Shown: positions 28,735-38,790, numbered from the stretch's first letter. The stretch is 64,000 bases of DNA from Rhodohalobacter sp. SW132 (GCF_003390325.1 NZ_QUOK01000011.1:62001-126000); one strand, 5' to 3'. Numbers and translations: made by a program. The notes: generated by a model from the sequence alone, not told the origin.

Positions 28735-29440
28735 ATCGTTATCCCATAGGCTCAATAAAAGCGCTTTTTTACCTTAGAAAAAATATTCTTCTAATCGTAC
28801 TGTTTTGAAAATAACCCCAATGTTATTTACAATTATTTTAAGTGTTAAATGCACACTCAATAAGCTAAAACAATTATCTTAAATATCAAGGTTTTATTTT
28901 CTCCTGCCTTCAGACTCCTCAGAACCGTTTTTTGAGTACTTTTTGAGAGAAATGGGTGTGATTGTTAGTTGTTACTTAAGGCCATTATAATTGGTTTGTG
29001 ATAGTAAAAACAATGCAAAACAACCCTTATGCAAAATTTTGTAATTACTTTTCGCAAACCTTCATCAAAACCAACTCTTTAATCCAATATGCTGTAGCTA
29101 AATAGTTGTAGGTCTTATGTCGAATGACACAACTGTCCAAAAAATTGACTTAGATTTTTTAATCCTCGCAGATTTTCGCAAAGTACCCCGCAGAGTTTCG
29201 CTGAGTTGTGGTATTTGGACAGTAGCCTATCAGCGAGGGAATCTTGAGGGTTGAATTTATTTATGGTATAAGATCCGCTTTTATACACCTGAAACGGATG
29301 CTTTTGTAAGCTTCAGTATTATTTTGGACAGCTATGGTCGAATGAATACATCCATCATTCAACCCAATAAAAGAAATGAATTACATCAGATGCAGTGTAA
29401 TAGATGTACGAAATGCCTGGCGAATGCTAAAATCATTCAG
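28735..29440. other. Long intergenic region upstream of the ECF sigma gene
   Basis: About 700 bp without a gene. The part near 28740-28900 is AT-rich and should contain the sigma-gene promoter. The part from 29119 to 29345 is a small inserted element (listed separately). The remainder shows no ORF, hairpin or RNA gene that could be supported. Confidence 0.6.
29119..29345. mobile_element. Non-coding MITE-like element, 209 bp, with 9-bp target duplication
   Basis: The element spans 29128-29336. Its ends are inverted repeats: 29128-29142 (CACAACTGTCCAAAA) and the reverse complement of 29322-29336 (CATAGCTGTCCAAAA), 13 of 15 bases identical. Directly outside both ends is the same 9-mer GTCGAATGA (29119-29127 and 29337-29345), as left by transposition. 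It encodes no transposase. A third TTTGGACAG lies inside at 29214-29222, beside a patch with repeated CGCAGA/CGCAAA words, so the element may be composite. The parent IS family is not identified. Confidence 0.75.
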
Positions 29441-30505
29441 CTATGATCCTTGAAACAGAATCGAACCAGGGGATATACGTTTTCCACTGCCTGCAGATCT
29501 GTATATTGCTTCAACAACTGCCAGAGACTGGAGACTCTCTTCTCCCGAAACAATTGGTGTTTCGTTTTTTTTCAAAGCATTCACAATTTTATCATATTGC
29601 ACTTGATGATCAGCTGCTTTCACACCTGAAAGAGGACTCTCAGCCCCTTTTTTGCTTTTCTCTTTTGATTCTGTTTTCCCACCCTTTCGTATCAGCTGAA
29701 ACTGATCTCCATCCAAGAGAGCAGTTCCTTCGCTTCCATTAATTTCAAGAGAACGAGACTGTGCCGGTACGATCGAAGTAGATGCCTCAAATACTCCAAG
29801 TGCACCTGATTCAAATTTCATTACTGCTACTGCATTGTCTTCAGCTTCGATACCGGGATGTGTCAGCTTTTCAGTATAAGCTGAAAGAGTTGTGATTTCT
29901 CCCATCATCCATATCAGGAGATCGACTGTATGAATAGCTTGATTAATGACAGCTCCGCCCCCATCCATTTTTAATGTGCCACGCCATCCAGACTCAGAAT
30001 AGTAGTCCTGATCCCGAAACCATTTTACGGATGCCCGAGCCATTATTGGGGTACCAATTTCTCCAGCAGTAACAGCTTGTTTCATCTGCTGAACTCCATC
30101 GATGAACCTGTTTTGATAAATCACGGCCAGCTGTACACCGTTTTGACTGCAGTGCTTTAATAATTCACGTCCCCTTTCAACGGATATTTCTATTGGCTTT
30201 TCTATGACCAGATGTTTTCCAGCTTTTGCTGCTAATTTCCCGAAGTCGAGATGGGATCCGCTTGGGGTGCAGATCGTGACCACATCAAGATTGTTATGCG
30301 AAAGAAATTCCTCGTAGTCAGCATAAACCGGAACGTTAAACTTTTGTTTAAATAAATTTCGGTTTACCTCACTTCTGCTGCAGGCCGCTACCAGTTCTGC
30401 ATCATCCAGGTTGTTTATGGCTTCTGCATGAGTGGTGGATATACTCCCGAGCCCTACAATTCCAATGCCTGTTTTTTTTGATTTATTCATTGAAAATGAT
30501 GACAT
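29441..30505 (-). CDS. Gfo/Idh/MocA-family sugar dehydrogenase, cytoplasmic
   Basis: A 354-residue NAD(P)-dependent oxidoreductase. The Rossmann motif is GIVGLGSIS (15-23), the catalytic-lysine motif is EKP (102-104), and H192/D195 in AIHTVDLLIW match the conserved active-site histidine helix. No signal peptide is present, unlike its neighbours, so it acts inside the cell. Members oxidise or reduce sugars, inositols or their keto forms. Met6 (30490) is an alternative start. It follows the DUF6807 gene on the same strand by about 60 bp. The substrate is unknown; the setting suggests sugar or uronate metabolism. Confidence 0.9.
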   Translation of the reverse strand: MSSFSMNKSKKTGIGIVGLGSISTTHAEAINNLDDAELVAACSRSEVNRNLFKQKFNVPVYADYEEFLSHNNLDVVTICTPSGSHLDFGKLAAKAGKHLVIEKPIEISVERGRELLKHCSQNGVQLAVIYQNRFIDGVQQMKQAVTAGEIGTPIMARASVKWFRDQDYYSESGWRGTLKMDGGGAVINQAIHTVDLLIWMMGEITTLSAYTEKLTHPGIEAEDNAVAVMKFESGALGVFEASTSIVPAQSRSLEINGSEGTALLDGDQFQLIRKGGKTESKEKSKKGAESPLSGVKAADHQVQYDKIVNALKKNETPIVSGEESLQSLAVVEAIYRSAGSGKRISPGSILFQGS

Positions 30506-30567
30506 ATTGGCTAAAGACAGATTATTTAGTCTGAATTACAGATGTAAAGGAGATTGTGAAAATTTGA

Positions 30568-31740
30568 TTACTCAACAGTCTGGTCGGAATAGATTTGAAA
30601 CTGCTGCTCTATTTCTTCTGCTGATATAGTATCGCCGGAAACAATCCAAAATCTGTATCGAAGCTCCAGGGATTCATCCTCATCTAACGAATAGGGTATG
30701 AATTCGCCAAATCTGCCGTATTTACGCTCTGACATTTCAGATGGCCCAGGGTTTGAAGTATGACTCATATATGCCACAGTATAGGAATTTTCATCGATTG
30801 AATATTGCATAGCATTCCACGGCACATTCTCCCACTCCTCTTCTCCTAATTCCTCATTGGAAGGATAGTGTGACCATTCACCGGGCCTGATGAATTGAGT
30901 TTCCTCAGAATGATCAGCCACGTACTGGGCAGCCCTGAACTGCACGCCGGCATGCTGAAGATCACCTGCCAATTCAGCGGGACCTGCAACTGAAGTTAGT
31001 TTTGTATGGAAATCAATAAAAAAGCTGTGATCGTTATACCTGAACGCTCGTATATCCCGCGTTTCATTTAACATCACATTGCCGTCATGATCCTTCCAGT
31101 GAATCTGTACGATATGCCCTCCAAAAACTGGCCCGGAAATCTCCTCTTCGAACTCTTCGTGTTCACTTCTTTCTCCTTCATTCGCATGCCAGATATCCAG
31201 CTGTTTTTCATCAATCCTGAGCTGGTTATAACCAAAAAAGATGCCCCTGTGATGAGGATACAATCCCCCTAAACCTTTAGTAATTAAATCACCGGATACA
31301 GGGTCAAATACATGGTGAAATGGTTTCTTGGTTTCCTCTATATTTTCAGTATCAAAGACCGGATGTTCGTATTGAATAAGAGGCTGACCATCATGTTGTA
31401 ACTGAACCGATTGCTCACCAGTTCTTTGCCAGCTGAATTCAGTATCTGAACAGTTCTGTTCTTTATGGATTGTATATTCGATCGTCTCGCCGGCCGGGAG
31501 TGTTGCCTGCCACCATACCCGAACTCCATCACTGGATAATGGTTCGGCCTGTGCGGGGATTAATTCACCGCCAGTCTCAAGGCAAAGCTCTCCGGATGTA
31601 TCTTCTAACTCAAGGTCCGTATAGACAAGTGCACCTTCCAGGTCATGATTTCCTGCCGTGTATTGAAATGTATGATTTGTATTGTTTCCACAACTGGCAC
31701 TGAAAAGAACAATAAATAAAACAGTCAGAATAAATCTCAT
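30568..31740 (-). CDS. DUF6807 (PmoA-like) lipoprotein
   Basis: A 390-residue lipoprotein (LFSASC, Cys17). The family signature is the PHHRG motif at 162-166 (GLYPHHRGIFFG), followed by DIWHANEGE-like residues and a beta-rich C-terminal half. DUF6807/PmoA-type proteins are common beside Gfo/Idh/MocA dehydrogenases in glycan loci; their reaction is not established as far as I know. The clustered histidines suggest a metal or active site. It is probably co-transcribed with the dehydrogenase at 29441. Two more DUF6807 domains are in this window (40282 and 54459). Confidence 0.85.
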   Translation of the reverse strand: MRFILTVLFIVLFSASCGNNTNHTFQYTAGNHDLEGALVYTDLELEDTSGELCLETGGELIPAQAEPLSSDGVRVWWQATLPAGETIEYTIHKEQNCSDTEFSWQRTGEQSVQLQHDGQPLIQYEHPVFDTENIEETKKPFHHVFDPVSGDLITKGLGGLYPHHRGIFFGYNQLRIDEKQLDIWHANEGERSEHEEFEEEISGPVFGGHIVQIHWKDHDGNVMLNETRDIRAFRYNDHSFFIDFHTKLTSVAGPAELAGDLQHAGVQFRAAQYVADHSEETQFIRPGEWSHYPSNEELGEEEWENVPWNAMQYSIDENSYTVAYMSHTSNPGPSEMSERKYGRFGEFIPYSLDEDESLELRYRFWIVSGDTISAEEIEQQFQIYSDQTVE

Positions 31741-32005
31741 ATTTTTGTGATTTTTTTATGCTGATTTGATTAATACTGGAATTGTCTGAAGATTTTCTGA
31801 CGCACTAAAACCCAATTTAACGGTTCTGATGATACTGCACTATCAGACTACCTATTCATTCGATATGTACTGCTATCAAATCAAAAATTAATTGAGCTGA
31901 TTTCAGGGAAATATCCCACAGATGACTATCAGAGTACCCTCCCGGAGCTTGTCAACCAATACCCACCCTCCAATTCAGAGGGTTAGAGCATTGTACGCCA
32001 TGAAA

Positions 32006-33385
32006 TCAAACCAAGTCTGATGGACGTTTTGCGTGGGGTTTCAGACTGGTTAAACCCTCAATTTTAACGGGTTGTCCCGAAGCCGCACTTTTGCGGGCTG
32101 CAACACCTGTTAATACAGACATCACACCATCACGGGTTCCGGCAGATTGATGCAGAGGATCTTCCATATCCGGATCTACAAACAATTTATTTAACAGCAA
32201 CGGGTCTCCTCCCCAGTGGCTACCGCTGGTAAAATCAACCGTAATTTTCTGAGGCTGCTCACCAAGTGGCGTGAGAATCCACTCCTGGTGATTTTGTGGT
32301 GTTCCCCATCCCCCTTCTCTGCCCTCAAGCCGACCTTTTGTCCCATTAAAAGCGATCCAGTATCCATCATGGTCTGTATCAGAAGTCAGGGAGTAGTTGA
32401 GAAGTGCGTTGTTGGCATATTTGATCAAAGCTGCATGCTTGTCGTGAGAATCGATATTGTGGCGAAACACACAATTATCGCGAATGTATCCATCATAATG
32501 TTCGTTTTCGGCATACATTTGCCGCAGGTGATCATTGTCATTAATATTCCAGTGATAATCACACTTTTCAGCATGAGGACAATTTCTGCAATTTGTAGAT
32601 CTAAATGGACCATTTGATCCAAATATTTCAAGATCATCCTTCGCAAAAACTTCAACCGGATCAGAATCAAGGAACCAATTGATCATATCAAAGTGGTGTG
32701 TATTTTTATGCACCCACAATGTCCCTCCCCTTTGGCTTTCACCGTGCCACCGCTGCATATACCGTTTTTGGTGATCATGATCTATATTCCAGTGAAAATC
32801 AACGGAACGGATATCACCAATCGCACCATTCATTAACAACTCTTTAACTTTAGACCTGTGCGGAGGATATCGATAATTAAATGTTACATAAATGTCGTTG
32901 TCATATTTTTTGTCTGCATCAATGATTTGCTGACATTTATGTTCATCTATGGTCAGCGGTTTTTCGCAGACCACATCCACTCCATGCTCCAGTCCCGTTA
33001 TAATACACGTGTGATGTTCCCAGTCCCAGGTGGTCACAATAAGGCGATCCGGATCTGTTTTCTCCAGCATTTCGTCTAAATTTGTAAACGTAGGGCAGCC
33101 TGCACCAATATATTGATCAGCATACTCGAGCCTGCCCGGATTCGTGTCACAAATTCCCACATGTTCCACATGCTCTCCATAATCCTGTACCAGTGTTCTT
33201 CCATACATCGCTACGCCCCGCACCCCTGTACCGACGACAGCTACTTTCATTTTCCCCTCCCTCTTTTTCCTGTTTTTGTTTATTGAAGAAGGTTTTGACA
33301 AAACAGGCCCGGCTAATAACGACCCCCCGAGTGCTGTTCCTGCCGTTGATAGAAATCTTTTTCTGGTAAATTTACTTGTATCCAT
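32006..33385 (-). CDS. Gfo/Idh/MocA-family oxidoreductase with Tat-like signal and Cys cluster
   Basis: A 459-residue protein. The N-terminus (FTRKRFLSTAGTALGG) looks like a Tat signal with a K-R pair, which would export a folded, cofactor-loaded enzyme. The Rossmann start is VAVVGTGVRG, the lysine motif is CEKPLTID, and THHFDMINW carries the active-site histidines. A cysteine cluster CRNCPHAEKC (C-x2-C-x5-C), followed by a nearby His, could bind a metal. It is divergent from the mannonate dehydratase gene across a 331-bp gap. Substrate unknown. Confidence 0.9.
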   Translation of the reverse strand: MDTSKFTRKRFLSTAGTALGGSLLAGPVLSKPSSINKNRKKREGKMKVAVVGTGVRGVAMYGRTLVQDYGEHVEHVGICDTNPGRLEYADQYIGAGCPTFTNLDEMLEKTDPDRLIVTTWDWEHHTCIITGLEHGVDVVCEKPLTIDEHKCQQIIDADKKYDNDIYVTFNYRYPPHRSKVKELLMNGAIGDIRSVDFHWNIDHDHQKRYMQRWHGESQRGGTLWVHKNTHHFDMINWFLDSDPVEVFAKDDLEIFGSNGPFRSTNCRNCPHAEKCDYHWNINDNDHLRQMYAENEHYDGYIRDNCVFRHNIDSHDKHAALIKYANNALLNYSLTSDTDHDGYWIAFNGTKGRLEGREGGWGTPQNHQEWILTPLGEQPQKITVDFTSGSHWGGDPLLLNKLFVDPDMEDPLHQSAGTRDGVMSVLTGVAARKSAASGQPVKIEGLTSLKPHAKRPSDLV

Positions 33386-33716
33386 ATACTTCCATTTATT
33401 TAAACTTTTTATTGTAGCCCAGCGTCAGAATATTCCGTTTACCAACGCAGAGAATGCGATGTAGTTACCGGTCACTTACCTGTAACAAGTAGATGATAAT
33501 TTTTATAAAAAACAATTTATTTTAACCCTTAAATAAATAACCAAAATATTTCCCTTTTGAATTGGTGTCTGCATTTTTTCGATTCATATATTTACTTCAT
33601 GACAGCGGGCTTCTTTCCCTAAATTCACTTTAGGAAAACATCTACAAATAGTTGAATTTGAGTATCTTAATCGGTAAAGTCATCTATTTAATACTCGTAA
33701 ATAAATTGATACATCC
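33386..33716. other. Divergent intergenic region between oxidoreductase and uxuA
   Basis: A 331-bp AT-rich gap that should carry both promoters. One inverted repeat at 33614-33638 is listed separately. No ORF or RNA gene was recognised. Confidence 0.5.
33614..33638. promoter_or_regulatory. Inverted repeat upstream of uxuA, possible operator
   Basis: TTTCCCTAAA (33614-33623) and TTTAGGAAAA (33629-33638) form a near-perfect 10-bp inverted repeat with a 5-nt spacer, 78 bp before the uxuA start. It could bind a dimeric regulator or form a small hairpin in a leader RNA. There is no T-run after it, so it is unlikely to be a terminator. Confidence 0.4.
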
Positions 33717-34922
33717 ATGATTCGAGATTGTAAAAAACTGGAACAGACCTGGCGCTGGTATGGGAACTACGATTCTATTTCTCTGCAGGAGATTGTACAA
33801 ACCGGAGCGACCGGAATCGTAACGGCTCTTCATCATATTCCGATAGGAGATGTGTGGACAACGGAAGAGATTGAAAAACGAAAAAAAGAGATTGAGGATG
33901 CCGGGCTCAGATGGTCCGTTGTTGAAAGCATACCTGTTCATGAAGATATAAAAAGGCAAATCGGGAATTACGAAAACTATATAGAAAACTATAAAGAGAG
34001 CTTAAAAAACCTGGGGAAGTGCGGTATAAAGACAGTCTGTTACAATTTTATGCCCGTTCTGGACTGGACCCGAACAGACCTCGAGTATGAGACAGCCGAT
34101 AAATCTACCGCCCTTCGATTTGAAGAATCTGCACTGGCTGCATTTGATCTTTATATCCTGCAAAGATCTGCGGCAAAATCATCTTATCCCGAACAAGTTA
34201 TTCAGGAAGCTGAAGCATTTTATAAAAAACTTTCTTCAAAAGATGCTGAGATTCTAACAGACACCATACTTGCCGGTTTACCTGGATCCGAAGAGGGATA
34301 TAGCCTGGATGAATTCAAAGAGATGCTAAAAAGCTATAAAGGAATCACTGCAAACGATCTTAAAGAACATTTATATCATTTTTTAAAAGAGGTAATTCCT
34401 GCTGCCGAGCAGGCTGGCATTAAAATGGCAATTCACCCCGATGATCCCCCATTTCCGCTTTTTGGTCTGCCCAGGGTCGTAAGTACTGAAAGCGATGCCA
34501 AATCTCTTCTCGATGTTGTGGACTCAGTCCATAACGGACTCACCTTTTGTACCGGTTCTTACGGAGCGAGAGCTGACAATGATCTGACAGGGATGGTAAA
34601 ACGCCTGGGTCACAGAATTAACTTCATCCATCTGCGAAGTGTACAACATGAAAGTGGTAAATCCTTTCATGAGGCAAATCATCTTGAAGGGAGTGCGGAT
34701 ATCCCCTCGGTCATGCGTGCAATTATCGAAGAACAATTAAATAGAAAAAAGACAGGGCGCGATGACACTGACATTCCAATGCGTCCGGATCACGGGCATA
34801 AAATGCTTGATGACATGAATAAAGAATCGGCTCCAGGATATTCATTAATAGGAAGGCTCCGTGGCCTGGCTGAGTTAAGGGGGCTGGAAACAGGCATCCG
34901 TAATACACTGGAAATTCATTAG
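33717..34922 (+). CDS. uxuA: Mannonate dehydratase
   Basis: A 401-residue enzyme that removes water from D-mannonate to give 2-keto-3-deoxy-D-gluconate in uronate breakdown. Family motifs are LEQTWRWYG near the start, GATGIVTALHHIP (30-42), HPDDPP (240-245, metal ligands), CTGSYGARADND (278-289), FIHLRSV (303-309) and PMRPDHGH (354-361). Length equals that of characterised UxuA. It is cytoplasmic. It is followed 12 bp later by a TPR/FG-GAP lipoprotein gene on the same strand, so they form a two-gene operon opposite to the oxidoreductase genes on both sides. No uronate isomerase (UxaC) or UxuB is recognised in the window. Confidence 0.95.
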   Translation: MIRDCKKLEQTWRWYGNYDSISLQEIVQTGATGIVTALHHIPIGDVWTTEEIEKRKKEIEDAGLRWSVVESIPVHEDIKRQIGNYENYIENYKESLKNLGKCGIKTVCYNFMPVLDWTRTDLEYETADKSTALRFEESALAAFDLYILQRSAAKSSYPEQVIQEAEAFYKKLSSKDAEILTDTILAGLPGSEEGYSLDEFKEMLKSYKGITANDLKEHLYHFLKEVIPAAEQAGIKMAIHPDDPPFPLFGLPRVVSTESDAKSLLDVVDSVHNGLTFCTGSYGARADNDLTGMVKRLGHRINFIHLRSVQHESGKSFHEANHLEGSADIPSVMRAIIEEQLNRKKTGRDDTDIPMRPDHGHKMLDDMNKESAPGYSLIGRLRGLAELRGLETGIRNTLEIH

Positions 34923-34934
34923 TCAGTTAACCGT

Positions 34935-37172
34935 ATGAATGAGACCAGATCAATAGTCTATGTTATTTTCTTTTTAGCATGTTTGCTGTTGATCTCTGCC
35001 TGTACTACTGAAACTTCAGATTCAACTGAATTAAATGAAACAGGAATGATGGTTGCTCTGCTCGACAGCATAGCCAAAAATGTGAATCCACGCTTAAACG
35101 AATATTCAAACCGTAAACGCGTGGAAGTAATACGAGATATACCCAACCCCGACAATCCACAGGAAAATATAGTTTATAAAGGTACACTTGCCCAGGAATT
35201 GATTTATAGTGGTCAAACCGAAGAAGCTATAGATATTCTTGAATCACTATTGAACGAACTGGAAAGTGCCACCTATGAGATACAACAAAGGTTTGAGGAA
35301 AATATACTCGACCTGATTGCCCTTGCGTATTTACGTCTTGGAGAACAGCAAAACTGCATTTTAAATCACTCATCAGATTCGTGTCTTTTCCCAATACAGG
35401 GAGAAGGAGTTCATAGTCTGACCCATGGTTCAGAGATGGCCATTCAGTATTATGAACGTCTTCTTTCAGACTGGCAGCCAGATAATATGGAATATCGGTG
35501 GTTGCTGAATATTGCATATATGACTCTTGGGAAACATCCTGATGAAGTGCCCGACAGATGGATTATCCCTGCCGAACGTTTTTCGTCTGATTACACGATT
35601 AACAGGTTTCATGATGTTGCTCCCAAAGCCGGGTTAGCTGATGAAATGGGTTTGTCGGGGGGCAGTATAACCGAAGATTTTAATAATAATGGCCTGATCG
35701 ACATCATGGCATCATCCTGGGGTTTAACCGATCAGCTTCAATATTATGAAAATAATGGGGATGGCACATTTACCAGGAGAACGGATGAAGCCGGGCTAAC
35801 CGGGCTGACAGGCGGACTAAATATCATTCATGCGGATTACAACAATGATGGATTCGCCGATGTACTTGTATTAAGAGGTGCATGGCTTGGAGAAGCGGGG
35901 CATCATCCAAATTCACTGCTCCGTAACAATGGCGACGGCACGTTCACAGATGTCACCGAAAGTTCTGGCATTCTGAGTTTTCACCCGACCCAAACTGCTG
36001 TCTGGGCGGATTTTAATAATAATGGCTGGCTGGATTTGTTTATTGGAAATGAATCCGCGGGAAGAAATCAACATCCGGCAGAACTCTACCTGAATAATAA
36101 AGACGGGACTTTCAGAAATGCTGCACGGCAGGCCGGGGTCGCCATTACAGGCTACATTAAGGGAGTTACTGCTGGTGATTATACCAATGACGGCTACCAG
36201 GATTTATATATCTCAATTCTTGATGGGCCGAATATTTTAATGAAAAATAATGGCCCCAACAGAGAGGGTATTCCCCTGTTTATGAATTTGACGGAACAGG
36301 CAGGAGTTCAGGAACCAGAATCGAGTTTTCCCACCTGGTTTTGGGATTATAATAACAATGGATTTCTGGATCTATTTGTATCAGGATATTATGCCTCGCC
36401 GGCAGATGTAGCAAGGGAGTACATGAATATGCCGGTTGAAGCTGAAATGCCGCGGCTCTACCGTAACAATGGCGACGGTTCGTTCACCGATGTTACTTCA
36501 GAAACCGGGCTTAATAAAGTCATGTATACAATGGGGTCAAATTTTGGAGATCTTGATAACGACGGATACCTTGATTTTTACGCTGGCACAGGAGATCCTG
36601 ATATGCGTTCACTGATGCCGAACCGTATGTTTCGGAACATTGAAGGATCGTATTTTGGTGAGGTTACAGCCTCCGGAGGATTTGGCCATCTGCAAAAAGG
36701 TCACGGCGTATCATTTGCCGACCTCAACAATAACGGCCATCAGGATCTTTTTTCGGTTATTGGCGGTGCATTTGAAGGCGACGTTTATCTGAATAGTCTT
36801 TTTGAAAATCCGGGGAATGACAACAACTGGATTACACTCATGTTTGAGGGTGACCAGAGTAACCAATTCGGCGTGGGCAACAGAATACGTATTGAAATTG
36901 AGGAAGCAGACTCCATCCGAACCATTCACCGTACCGTGACAACAGGCGGCAGTTTTGGGGCCTCAAGCCTTCAGCTGGAAGTTGGGCTTGGAAAGGCAGA
37001 AAAGATCAATATACTTGAAGTCTACTGGCCTGCAAGTGACATTCGGCAGGAGTATTCAGATTTAAAAATGAACCAATTTTACCGAATCAAAGAATCAGGT
37101 GAGCAACCAGAGCCCATCATTCGAACTCCATTTGAATTCAGCGGTACTTCCCCCTTTCACCATGAACACTGA
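34935..37172 (+). CDS. TPR-FG-GAP-ASPIC/UnbV lipoprotein
   Basis: A 745-residue lipoprotein (LLLISAC, Cys23). Residues about 60-210 are helical and TPR-like (GQTEEAIDILESLL; LLNIAYMTLGK). Residues about 215-640 hold FG-GAP/VCBS blades with calcium-loop motifs (DFNNNGLIDIM, DYNNDGFADVL, DLNNNGHQDLF). Residues about 655-725 form an ASPIC/UnbV domain (VTTGGSFGASSLQLEVGLG). It is shorter than the two giant paralogs in the window and differs by its helical N-terminus. It is cotranscribed with uxuA. Probable surface or periplasmic binding protein; no enzyme motif is seen. Confidence 0.85.
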   Translation: MNETRSIVYVIFFLACLLLISACTTETSDSTELNETGMMVALLDSIAKNVNPRLNEYSNRKRVEVIRDIPNPDNPQENIVYKGTLAQELIYSGQTEEAIDILESLLNELESATYEIQQRFEENILDLIALAYLRLGEQQNCILNHSSDSCLFPIQGEGVHSLTHGSEMAIQYYERLLSDWQPDNMEYRWLLNIAYMTLGKHPDEVPDRWIIPAERFSSDYTINRFHDVAPKAGLADEMGLSGGSITEDFNNNGLIDIMASSWGLTDQLQYYENNGDGTFTRRTDEAGLTGLTGGLNIIHADYNNDGFADVLVLRGAWLGEAGHHPNSLLRNNGDGTFTDVTESSGILSFHPTQTAVWADFNNNGWLDLFIGNESAGRNQHPAELYLNNKDGTFRNAARQAGVAITGYIKGVTAGDYTNDGYQDLYISILDGPNILMKNNGPNREGIPLFMNLTEQAGVQEPESSFPTWFWDYNNNGFLDLFVSGYYASPADVAREYMNMPVEAEMPRLYRNNGDGSFTDVTSETGLNKVMYTMGSNFGDLDNDGYLDFYAGTGDPDMRSLMPNRMFRNIEGSYFGEVTASGGFGHLQKGHGVSFADLNNNGHQDLFSVIGGAFEGDVYLNSLFENPGNDNNWITLMFEGDQSNQFGVGNRIRIEIEEADSIRTIHRTVTTGGSFGASSLQLEVGLGKAEKINILEVYWPASDIRQEYSDLKMNQFYRIKESGEQPEPIIRTPFEFSGTSPFHHEH

Positions 37173-37267
37173 AGTTAAAAGTGCAGTTCTTTTCAGGCGA
37201 ATCATTTCGCTACATTCTCACAAAACGCGTAAGAAAAGCCAGTTATCAGATCGCAAAGTAAAAAACA

Positions 37268-38668
37268 CTATCTGCTTAATTCATACGCTCTTGTCGTTAG
37301 ATAATACTTTGTAAGCAAATTTGTTCTCTCCCATTCCGGAAGACTTCCATCAACCAGCGCATCAAGATATCTTTCCGTTACTCTTGTAAAGTGTTCTTCA
37401 TGCGTTTCGCTCAGCTCATCTGGTATCGTAATCTTGTATCCAAGTTCTGTGTTTTCATACCCCAGTCCCGGGTACGACTCATTTAGATCTTCCAGAACAG
37501 AGTTCAGTGTGGATTCGAAATTATCCATATCAGCATTTTCTGTTGGTTCAACATAAAGTGTTGCAGTAAAGTCCTGATCAATATCCTGGCGGATCACCAG
37601 GTCAGCCAGTGAGCCTCTTAGAACAGAAAAGTGGGTGTCGCCTCCATCGGGGTTCGTAAATCCCCACTGGGCCGAGACTTTACCATACACTCCCCGTACC
37701 CGAAAGACAAATTCTCCATTCGCAGTTACTGTCAAGACATCATCTTCAACGTCTTGCATTAAATAATCAGGAAATGACTCCTCAGTTGTGATCTGTTCAA
37801 ATTGGGATTGAGTGAGATCGGTATCCCAGGTTCTCGCATTTACGACCTCGACACCATCATCTTCATTCTCATAATCAATAGGTTCTTCCGGGAAAAGCTG
37901 CCACATAATCAGATCAACAAGATGTGTTGAAACATCCACGATCGATTCTCCCTGTTGTTCCACATCAAAAAACCAGGCGGGTCGAATCAGTGTTTCGCCT
38001 GCTACGGTTTTGTAAAAAAAGTGAACACTTTCTTTCGTGATTGCAGGCTCTTCTGCTGTACCGGGATTCAATTCACCAAACAGCTCAGTCTTCTGAGCAA
38101 GCTCTTTCTGGAGAATACTGGTAATTTCATGCCGTTCGGTCATCATATCATTCACAAGAAGCCCTTGTTCATCTGCATTTTCAAGAGTCTCTTTTAACAC
38201 AGAGAACTGCTCCGGTTTGATGATCATGGGCTTGTCTGAAAGCACATTTATACCATTCTCCACAGCATTGTTTATATATTCGATTTTACGTGCATTATTC
38301 CCGGCAACAACCATCACATTCCCCGGTTTTTCATCGAGCATTCGGCTCAGGTAATCATCACCACGATACACCTCAGGCTGCCAATTAGTGGGATTTGATT
38401 CCCGGGAGTTAAACTGTTCAACCATAGACAGGTATGAATCAACCTCATCGCCATCGGGTGCATAAACATGAACCACAGGATCAACCTGAGTGTAATTATG
38501 CATATGAATTAAACCGGCATGAAAATGACCCGGGTTCATGTTTATGATTTTCACCTCATTTTCAGCCCCCGAAAATTCTGTGGATGTAGATTCCATAGTA
38601 GAAGTTTCTGTATCACATGAAAAGAGAATCAGGCAGAAAGCCATTAATAATACTATTAAGTATTTCAT
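37268..38668 (-). CDS. Gfo/Idh/MocA-type lipoprotein, putative oxidoreductase C-terminal domain (PF16490-like)
   Basis: A 466-residue lipoprotein (LILFSC, Cys18). An N-terminal Rossmann-like domain begins at VKIINMNPGHFHAGL and contains VVAGNNARKIEYI and LSDKPMII, where DKP takes the place of the usual EKP. The large C-terminal part (VDVSTHLVDLIMWQLF onward) matches the group annotated as putative oxidoreductase C-terminal. The glycine motif of the NAD site is degenerate (N-P-G-H-F-H), so cofactor binding is uncertain. It converges with the TPR/FG-GAP gene and lies about 120 bp downstream of the next oxidoreductase gene on the same strand. Confidence 0.8.
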   Translation of the reverse strand: MKYLIVLLMAFCLILFSCDTETSTMESTSTEFSGAENEVKIINMNPGHFHAGLIHMHNYTQVDPVVHVYAPDGDEVDSYLSMVEQFNSRESNPTNWQPEVYRGDDYLSRMLDEKPGNVMVVAGNNARKIEYINNAVENGINVLSDKPMIIKPEQFSVLKETLENADEQGLLVNDMMTERHEITSILQKELAQKTELFGELNPGTAEEPAITKESVHFFYKTVAGETLIRPAWFFDVEQQGESIVDVSTHLVDLIMWQLFPEEPIDYENEDDGVEVVNARTWDTDLTQSQFEQITTEESFPDYLMQDVEDDVLTVTANGEFVFRVRGVYGKVSAQWGFTNPDGGDTHFSVLRGSLADLVIRQDIDQDFTATLYVEPTENADMDNFESTLNSVLEDLNESYPGLGYENTELGYKITIPDELSETHEEHFTRVTERYLDALVDGSLPEWERTNLLTKYYLTTRAYELSR

Positions 38669-38790
38669 TTTAATGATGTAAGAAATTACAGGTTAATTTT
38701 CCGGAATATAATAAAATTAATATCGATCCCGATTCGGCCGGAGTGTATAAACTATCAAGGTTTTTGACGTCAACTACTGTTATCAGCTAG

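Noticed and set aside
29161-29210. CGCAGA/CGCAAA words suggesting a CRISPR or tandem array
   Set aside because: Only a few irregular words, no constant spacing and no spacer structure; treated as part of the small inserted element.
31964-31983. CCCTC/GAGGG hairpin downstream of the oxidoreductase at 32006
   Set aside because: Stem of only 5-6 bp and no T-run on the minus strand; not convincing as a terminator.
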